Positions 58,920 to 64,000 of a DNA stretch of 64,000 bases are shown here, piece after piece. This DNA comes from G963667675 sp963667675. Its GTDB lineage: Bacteria > Chloroflexota > Dehalococcoidia > Lucifugimonadales > UBA3495. Both the position numbers and the translations under genes were made by a program. The stretch's first letter is position 1; every line of letters begins with the position of its first letter. The DNA is taken from positions 372,001-436,000 of the forward strand of contig OY763929.1 of assembly GCA_963667675.1 (NCBI GenBank). Reading direction: 5' to 3'. A model generated the notes under the pieces. The model searched no databases. It saw only the letters and a list, made by a program, of their open reading frames with translations, and was not told where the DNA came from.

Positions 58920-60608
58920 TCACCCCGTAACCGCGCCCTCTGATGCGGTGGAAACCAGCTTGGCGTATTTGGCCAGGACGCCGCTGGTGTAGTTGGGCGG
59001 CAGGGGCTGCCAGTTCGCCTTGCGAGTGGCCAACTCCTCGTCGGTGAGCTTGACGTTCAAGGTCCGCTGCGGTATGTCCAGCCGGATGATGTCGCCTTCT
59101 CGCACGAGGGCTATGGGACCTCCCACCGCCGCCTCGGGGGCGACGTGGCCCACCATGGGGCCGTGGCTGGCCCCGGAAAAGCGGCCGTCGGTCAGCAGGG
59201 CAACCTCGTCGCCTAAGCCCTGGCCAACTAAAGCGCTGGTCACCGCCAGCATCTCCCGCATCCCCGGCCCGCCCTTGGGCCCTTCGTAGCGGATGACCAC
59301 GATGTCCCCCGACTTGATTTCCTGGCGCTGGATGGCCTGGAAAGCGGGTTCTTCCTGTTCGAAGACTCGAGCCGGGCCTTCGTAGACCCGCTCCTGGTGG
59401 CCGGCCACCTTGATGACCGCGCCGTCGGGGGCCAGGTTGCCGTAGAGAATGGCCAAGCCGCCGGTGGGGCTCCGGGGCGCGTCCACGGTGCATACCACCG
59501 GCTGGTCGTCGACGGTGGCAATCCCGGCAACGTTGTCCCTGATGCTCTTCCCGGTTACCGTCATGGCGTCGCCGTGGAGGAGGCCCGCCTCCAGCAGCCG
59601 CTTTATCACCAAGGACACGCCGCCGTAGCGGTCCAGGTCGGCCATGACGTAACGGCCCCCCGGCTTCATGTCGGCGATATACGGGGTGTTGCGGCTGATG
59701 CGGTCGAAGTCCGCCAGGCTAAGGTCTACGCCAGCCTCGTTGGCGATGGCCAGCAGGTGCAGCACCACGTTGGTGGAGCCGCCCATGGCAACCGCTACCG
59801 TTATGGCGTTCTCGAAGGCCTGCCGGGTCAGGATGTCCCGGGGACGCACGTCTTCGGCCAGCAGTCGCATCAACGCCTGCCCAGCCCTCCGGCTGTCCTC
59901 CAACTTACGCGGGTCGGGAGCGGGAATAGATGCATCGCCCGGCAGGGACATGCCCAGGGCTTCTATGGCGGTGGACATGGTGTTGGCGGTGAACAGACCG
60001 GCGCAGGATCCCTCGCCGGGGCAGGCGCGCCGCTCCAGGTCCCGCAACTCGTCCAGGGACATGTCCTGCTTGGCGTAAGCCCCCACGGCCTCGAAGACGT
60101 CCTGGATGCTGACGTCCCGGTCTTGAAAGCGGCCCGGCATGATGGTGCCGCCGTAGATGAATATCGAGGGGATATTGAGGCGGGCCATGGCCATCATGCA
60201 GCCGGGCATATTCTTGTCGCAGCCTGCGATGGTGATTAGGCCGTCCATGCGCTCGGCGAAAGCCACGACCTCGATGGAATCGGCGATGACCTCCCGGCTG
60301 ACCAGCGACGCCTTCATGCCCTCGGTCCCCATGGAGATGCCGTCGCTGACCGTGATGGTGCCGAACTCGAAGGGGGTGCCTTCGCCCTGGCGGACTCCGT
60401 CCTTGGCGCCCTGGGCAAAGCGGTCCAGGTGGACGTTGCAGGGTGTAACGTCGCTGGCCAGGTTGGCTATGGCGACGAAGGGCCTGTCCATGTCTTCCTG
60501 GGACAGCCCCATGGCCCATAGCATCGCCCGGGCTGGGGCGCGGTGCGACCCTTCGGTGATTTCCTTGCTGCGGTGTTTCATGTTCAGGTTTTTGCTGGCT
60601 GTGGCCAT
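58920..60608 (-). CDS. ilvD: Dihydroxy-acid dehydratase
   Basis: 562 residues. Fe-S Cys in TPCNVHLD, AGCDKNMPGCMMAMARLNIPS and GEGSCAGLFTANTMSTAIEALGMSLPG; the end has LTDGRFSGASHGPMVGHVAPEAAVGGPIALV. The second signature keeps the short IlvD form rather than the sugar-acid dehydratase form. Converts 2,3-dihydroxyisovalerate to 2-oxoisovalerate in Val/Ile/Leu synthesis. Convergent with the DprA-like gene. Confidence 0.97.
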   Translation of the reverse strand: MATASKNLNMKHRSKEITEGSHRAPARAMLWAMGLSQEDMDRPFVAIANLASDVTPCNVHLDRFAQGAKDGVRQGEGTPFEFGTITVSDGISMGTEGMKASLVSREVIADSIEVVAFAERMDGLITIAGCDKNMPGCMMAMARLNIPSIFIYGGTIMPGRFQDRDVSIQDVFEAVGAYAKQDMSLDELRDLERRACPGEGSCAGLFTANTMSTAIEALGMSLPGDASIPAPDPRKLEDSRRAGQALMRLLAEDVRPRDILTRQAFENAITVAVAMGGSTNVVLHLLAIANEAGVDLSLADFDRISRNTPYIADMKPGGRYVMADLDRYGGVSLVIKRLLEAGLLHGDAMTVTGKSIRDNVAGIATVDDQPVVCTVDAPRSPTGGLAILYGNLAPDGAVIKVAGHQERVYEGPARVFEQEEPAFQAIQRQEIKSGDIVVIRYEGPKGGPGMREMLAVTSALVGQGLGDEVALLTDGRFSGASHGPMVGHVAPEAAVGGPIALVREGDIIRLDIPQRTLNVKLTDEELATRKANWQPLPPNYTSGVLAKYAKLVSTASEGAVTG

Positions 60609-60672
60609 TGTGGCCCTCCAAAGTTAGAGGTCGTTCCCAGATTGTTTCCCCGAATAGTCTTCTTGGATTGTT

Positions 60673-61725
60673 TCAGGGCAAGCCTACTTCTTTGTCTATG
60701 CCCAGAGACTGCATGAGGCTGGTTATTTCCTCCCAGGTGCTGTCCTCGACGAATATGCCCTCCTTGCGGCGGGTCTGTTCCGTGAGGTGTTCGATTTCAC
60801 CGGGGTAGAGCACCTGGCTGAACCCGGGGGCTGGCGGCGAGTCTTTCATAAACTGGGCAAACTCCGCCACGTCTTGCTTGAACTGGGCCAGAGACCTGAA
60901 GTGCTCCACGTTGAAGACGCTGACAAAACACCCGTCGTTGTGCCGGGCGTAGGGGTCCTGGCCGAATCCCAGGCCGGTGAGCAACGCCGACAAGACTTCC
61001 ACCATGAAGGAGAGGCCGTAGCCTTTGTGTCCCTGGTCGGCGCCCACCGGCAGGATGGAGCCTCCGGCGTAGTAGTCGTTGGGGTCGGTGGTGGGCTGGC
61101 CGTCTTTGTCTACAATCCATCCCTGGGGGACCTGCTCGGCCCTGCTGCGGTACAGGGCTATCTTGCCTGCGGCCACCGCGCTGGTCGCCATGTCTATAAC
61201 CACGGGCGCAGGGAGGTCGCTGGGGACCCCGATGCAGATAGGATTGGTGCCCAGGCGGCGGTCGGACCCGCCAAATGGGGCGGCCGACTTGGGGCCCGCG
61301 CCCGAGTCGGCGGTAATCAGGCCAATCATCCCTTCCTGGGTGGCCATCGCCGGGTAGTCTCCCAGGCGGCCGATGTGACTCTGCTGACGAATGGTCAACG
61401 CCGCTACGCCGTGGGCCTTGGCCTTCTCTATGGCTATTCGCATGGCCCGCTCGGTGACCACGAAGCCGAAGCCCCAATTGCCGTCGATCACCGCCGTGCT
61501 GGGGGTCTCGTTTTCCACCACGAAGGGGGCGCCGGGCACAATATGGCCCAGGTCTATACGGTTGACGTATTCGGGTATGTGTCTGACACCGTGAGAGTCG
61601 TGGCCCACCAAGTTGGCCTTGACCTGGTGAGCGGCTACTATTTCCGCTTCTTCTTCCGATGCTCCCTTGGCTCGAAAGCAGTGATAGGAGACTTTGTGCA
61701 GGTACTCGGGGGTAAAAACAGGCAT
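60673..61725 (-). CDS. Ldh-family (malate/L-sulfolactate/ureidoglycolate type) dehydrogenase
   Basis: 350 residues from MPVFTPEYLHKV; GGAGG lies 8 bases before this ATG, and the in-frame extension to 61806 has no ribosome site. VKANLVGHDSHGVRHIPEYVNRI (substrate His), AALTIRQQSHIGRLGDYPAMA, APFGGSDRRLGTNPICIGVPS (NAD site), DMATSAVAAGKI, GHKGYGLSFMVEVLSALLTG. Type 2 malate/L-lactate dehydrogenase fold; substrate not fixed by sequence. 64 bases upstream of ilvD, same strand, possibly co-transcribed. Confidence 0.92.
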   Translation of the reverse strand: MPVFTPEYLHKVSYHCFRAKGASEEEAEIVAAHQVKANLVGHDSHGVRHIPEYVNRIDLGHIVPGAPFVVENETPSTAVIDGNWGFGFVVTERAMRIAIEKAKAHGVAALTIRQQSHIGRLGDYPAMATQEGMIGLITADSGAGPKSAAPFGGSDRRLGTNPICIGVPSDLPAPVVIDMATSAVAAGKIALYRSRAEQVPQGWIVDKDGQPTTDPNDYYAGGSILPVGADQGHKGYGLSFMVEVLSALLTGLGFGQDPYARHNDGCFVSVFNVEHFRSLAQFKQDVAEFAQFMKDSPPAPGFSQVLYPGEIEHLTEQTRRKEGIFVEDSTWEEITSLMQSLGIDKEVGLP

Positions 61726-61854
61726 TGCCCAGGCCTCCGTGGGGAATGTTGCAGCTAGTCTATAACCCAGCCGCGCCAGTGTCCACCTAATGGGAATATG
61801 AGGCATGCCGGGCTGTCCATTGGCCTGTGGGAAACTGAGACTGGGTATGGGGGC

Positions 61855-62850
61855 CTAGAGCAAGTCGCGGCCGACAGTCAGCCAGTAGAACACGATGTAG
61901 GCGCCGGCGACCACCATGAACCCTGCCGCCAGCGGCTGTATGAAGGGCAGGGCCTTGCGCATGACCTTGACCATCGCTCCCTTGAAGATGGCCATTCCCA
62001 GGGTCATGGCAACTATCACCATCCCCATGCCCAGGGCGTAGAGGAAGAAGTTGCCCACGACCTTCTGAAGGCTGAACCCGGCTACCCCGATACCCACTAC
62101 CGAGATGAAAATGGGCAAAGTGCAACTCAGGGACGCGGTGCCGTAGCTCAAACCGAACAGAAAGTATCCCTTGGCGTTGACCTGGCTGGGGTCGCCCATG
62201 CGGCTGGCCAGCCTGGCCGCGAGGCCGGTGTAGAGCTTGCCCCCGCCTACCATCCAAGCCCCTACCAGCACCAGCGCGATCCCTATAGCCAGGCCAAGCC
62301 ACGGCAGCACGCTGCCGACAAAGGAGGCCGACGCCCCGACAATCGCGCCAACCACTCCGAACAGGAGTATGAACCCGGCGGAGACGGCCCCGCCGACCAG
62401 AAGCGCTCGGCCCATAGTCCGGACGAAGGAGACCGACACTCTGACAACCCTTCGGAATAGGAGCGAGAACCCAACAGAGACCACCCCCGCGACTAATCGT
62501 TCCCGGTCTGAGGGACTGACCGGAGGGAGGCTCTCGTCCTCGTTCACGTTGCTCCCCAGGTACAGGCCCAAATAAGCCGGAAGCATGGCAAAGCCGCATG
62601 GATTGACCGCGGAAGCCATGCCGGCGGCGAGAGCGAAGAATGCCGAGGCGCTGATCAGGCCACCCAGCCATTGCTGGGAATTGCCCGATAGCGTCCCCTC
62701 TACGAACAGGTTGATTTTGTCTATTCCGCCGCCTCCTCCTACGACTGCGGCGCCGACGATGGCGACGGCCAGGGCTGCTCCCGCCACAACCACGGGCAGG
62801 ACCAAGCTACGCCAGAAATTCACATCGCGTTGGGCGAGTCCTCGCAGCAC
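61855..62850 (-). CDS. CcdA/DsbD-type transmembrane thiol carrier
   Basis: 331 residues, six core transmembrane helices plus an N-terminal one. Redox Cys C85 (NPCGFAMLPAYLGLYLG) and C243 (LSYGTASLSCTLPIF), the pair that carries electrons across the membrane. Between about 118 and 180, a segment (LVAGVVSVGFSLLF, then LLVGGAVSAGFILLF) is tandemly duplicated at DNA level, adding about 32 residues and probably an extra helix. Serves cytochrome c maturation or periplasmic thiol reduction. Confidence 0.88.
   Translation of the reverse strand: MLRGLAQRDVNFWRSLVLPVVVAGAALAVAIVGAAVVGGGGGIDKINLFVEGTLSGNSQQWLGGLISASAFFALAAGMASAVNPCGFAMLPAYLGLYLGSNVNEDESLPPVSPSDRERLVAGVVSVGFSLLFRRVVRVSVSFVRTMGRALLVGGAVSAGFILLFGVVGAIVGASASFVGSVLPWLGLAIGIALVLVGAWMVGGGKLYTGLAARLASRMGDPSQVNAKGYFLFGLSYGTASLSCTLPIFISVVGIGVAGFSLQKVVGNFFLYALGMGMVIVAMTLGMAIFKGAMVKVMRKALPFIQPLAAGFMVVAGAYIVFYWLTVGRDLL
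62316..62494. repeat. Degenerate internal tandem duplication within the ccdA-like gene
   Basis: About 62316-62396 and 62420-62494 share runs such as AAGGAGGCCGACGCC/AAGGAGACCGACACT and CCGAACAGGAGTATGAACCC/CGGAATAGGAGCGAGAACCC, offset about 96-105 bases and in frame. Confidence 0.6.
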
Positions 62851-63285
62851 TATAGGACGACCTCAATAACTCACTGGTCTGGACATAGACTAGATACGCC
62901 TTCTACTTGATTATACTCCCGCGGCCCGTTGTCAAGCGCCTGCTGCGGTCGAGACGCGATCCCATGGAGATTACTCGTACAGCCGGAGGTATCCTGCCCG
63001 CCGCTCTCGTTGTAGACTACGCGGCACGCACATTTCCCGGCCTATATCCAGGGATCCCAGCCGAGGCGGGTTGACGAGACTGACCTCGCGATACACTCAC
63101 CGGAATAAATGGCTCCTTCGGCTCAAGGCAGCATCCTTGTGACCGTCAACCGCAATGGAATACAATGGGGCGAACAGTGGTTGTGTTGGCTGGCAGATGC
63201 CCCTCTGAGGGCGGCAGCTGTGCAACCTGTCCAAGTCTCTTTCAAAGTGGGGCGCTTTCACGGCTCCTGAGGAAGGAATCGTACC
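62851..63285. other. Intergenic region before the STAS gene
   Basis: No gene, tRNA or clear repeat seen. The minus-strand frame at 63097-63639 is antisense to the STAS gene and is not supported. GAGGAAGG at 63269-63276 is the STAS ribosome site. Confidence 0.4.
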
Positions 63286-63636
63286 ATGACGATAGACGTA
63301 GTCGAGTCCAACGGCCCCGCGATCCTGCTGAGGGCTAAAGGCCGGATAAACGTTCTCACCGCCGACTCGTTCGAGGCCGATGTCAGGGACGCTTGTGCCG
63401 GCAATCGCAGGGATGTCATTATTGACGGCTCGGCCGTGACCTATCTCAGCAGTGCAGGCTTGCGGGTTTTTATCCGCATTTGGAGGGACCTCAACGCCGA
63501 TAACCGCAACCTCCACGTCTGTGCTCTTAAGCCATATATACTGGAAGTTTTTCGTACAATCGGGTTCGACAAGCTCATACCCATCCACGCAGATGTCACT
63601 GCCGCGTTGGACGCGGTCCAGGGCCGCCGCAGTTAG
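63286..63636 (+). CDS. STAS-domain anti-sigma factor antagonist
   Basis: 116 residues. ILLRAKGRINVLTADSFEADVRDAC, VIIDGSAVTYLSSAGLRVFIRIWRDL: the SpoIIAA/RsbV fold. S56 (LSSAGL) aligns with the phosphorylated Ser; the usual preceding Asp is S55. A partner-switch regulator controlled by a serine kinase, which is not in the window. Confidence 0.9.
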   Translation: MTIDVVESNGPAILLRAKGRINVLTADSFEADVRDACAGNRRDVIIDGSAVTYLSSAGLRVFIRIWRDLNADNRNLHVCALKPYILEVFRTIGFDKLIPIHADVTAALDAVQGRRS

Positions 63637-63797
63637 CAATCACTGGTCGGCGCAAGTGCGCTTCATGTCGTGAGGATGGACCTTCGCCTCCGCCGTTCAT
63701 GGCGCCGTCTTCTTCCACCATCGGGGCTAGGATGCTCCAGGCTCAGGTAATGGCAGGAATGCCAGGACGACCAACGAAATAGATGGAGGACAGCCGA

Positions 63798-64000
63798 TGC
63801 CGCACAAGGTTACAGGAGTCATTGCCGGCGCCAGGGGCGCAACTGTGGAACTGCGGGACATTCTTGTTCCAGACCCGGGCCCCGGCGAGGCGTTGGTGCG
63901 CGTCAAGGCTTGTGGGGTCTGTCATACCGACCTGCACTATCGGGAAGGGGCGATAAACGACGAATTCCCCTTTCTTCTTGGGCACGAGGCCTCGGGGACG
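63798..64000 (+). CDS. Zn-dependent alcohol dehydrogenase, S-(hydroxymethyl)mycothiol dehydrogenase-like (3' cut by window)
   Basis: ATG at 63798 with GGAGG 7 bases upstream; open to the window end. VTGVIAGARGATVELRDILVPDPGPGEALVRVKACGVCHTDLHYREG, then FPFLLGHEASG: the catalytic zinc Cys (CGVCHTD) and GHE are present. The NDEFPFLLGHEA text closely resembles mycothiol-dependent formaldehyde dehydrogenases (MscR). It would oxidise formaldehyde bound to a thiol cofactor; only 67 residues are visible. Confidence 0.85.

Noticed and set aside
63097..63639. 180-aa minus-strand frame over the STAS gene
   Set aside because: Antisense to a clear STAS domain with a good ribosome site; no motif of its own.

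Overview
The window is a high-GC bacterial chromosome segment, most likely from Chloroflexota (Dehalococcoidia or SAR202-like, aerobic). This is inferred from several things: a tmRNA whose proteolysis tag reads GDREFALAA, close to the GERELVLAG tag I recall for Dehalococcoides; a cytosolic reductive-dehalogenase-domain protein; triplicated M24/DddP-like proteins; an orphan CoxL/XdhA-type molybdenum hydroxylase subunit; haem A synthesis genes; and an S-(hydroxymethyl)mycothiol dehydrogenase-like protein. TTG and GTG starts, extended -10 promoters and 1-8 nt gene overlaps are common.

Layout. 0-2.7 kb: end of a DUF35 acyl-CoA-binding protein gene and a convergent molybdopterin hydroxylase gene. 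2.8-8 kb: a worn accessory region. It holds a family of 8-4-8 palindromic repeats, a GIY-YIG endonuclease remnant, a VapB antitoxin whose VapC has been cut off by a repeat, a single-chain restriction-modification enzyme and a 67-bp tandem repeat. 8.1-9.1 kb: three small unknown genes, one a DUF5679-like protein without zinc cysteines. 9-20 kb: purD, mazG, membrane protein, FmdB, MFS exporter, CDGSH protein, a CMD-like/PrpD pair, two lipoproteins and an ABC-2 exporter. 20.4-24 kb: an AT-richer insert with a DUF262-HEPN pair, then a collagen-like lipoprotein with two tiny membrane proteins. 24.7-34 kb: ctaA-ctaB, esterase, three flavin/F420 (PPOX) paralogues, the full gcvT-H-PA-PB glycine cleavage operon and a beta-hydroxyacid dehydrogenase. 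34.5-38 kb: a proV-proW-proX glycine-betaine importer with two promoters and a terminator. 38.5-45.7 kb: beta-propeller lipoprotein, obgE-nadD, an XRE regulator divergent from pyrE with palindromic operators, ygfZ, an A-type Fe-S carrier and ssrA. 45.8-52.3 kb: NHL propeller, RdhA-like protein and three tandem M24 paralogues. 52.3-55.5 kb: a VLRF1 (Vms1-like) peptidyl-tRNA hydrolase gene overlapping mutS2. 55.7-58.9 kb: a RecQ-helicase/phosphoribosyltransferase fusion followed by a DprA-like gene, a probable defence module. 58.9-64 kb: ilvD, Ldh-family dehydrogenase, CcdA-like protein, STAS protein and the start of a zinc alcohol dehydrogenase.

The most interesting units are the RecQ-PRTase/DprA pair (it resembles a ShosTA toxin-antitoxin enlarged by a helicase), the VLRF1-MutS2 pair (a likely bacterial ribosome quality-control module), the three DddP-like genes in which the lyase catalytic Asp is Asn or Gln, and the DUF262-HEPN pair. 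All functions are read from sequence motifs by eye; no database search was run.
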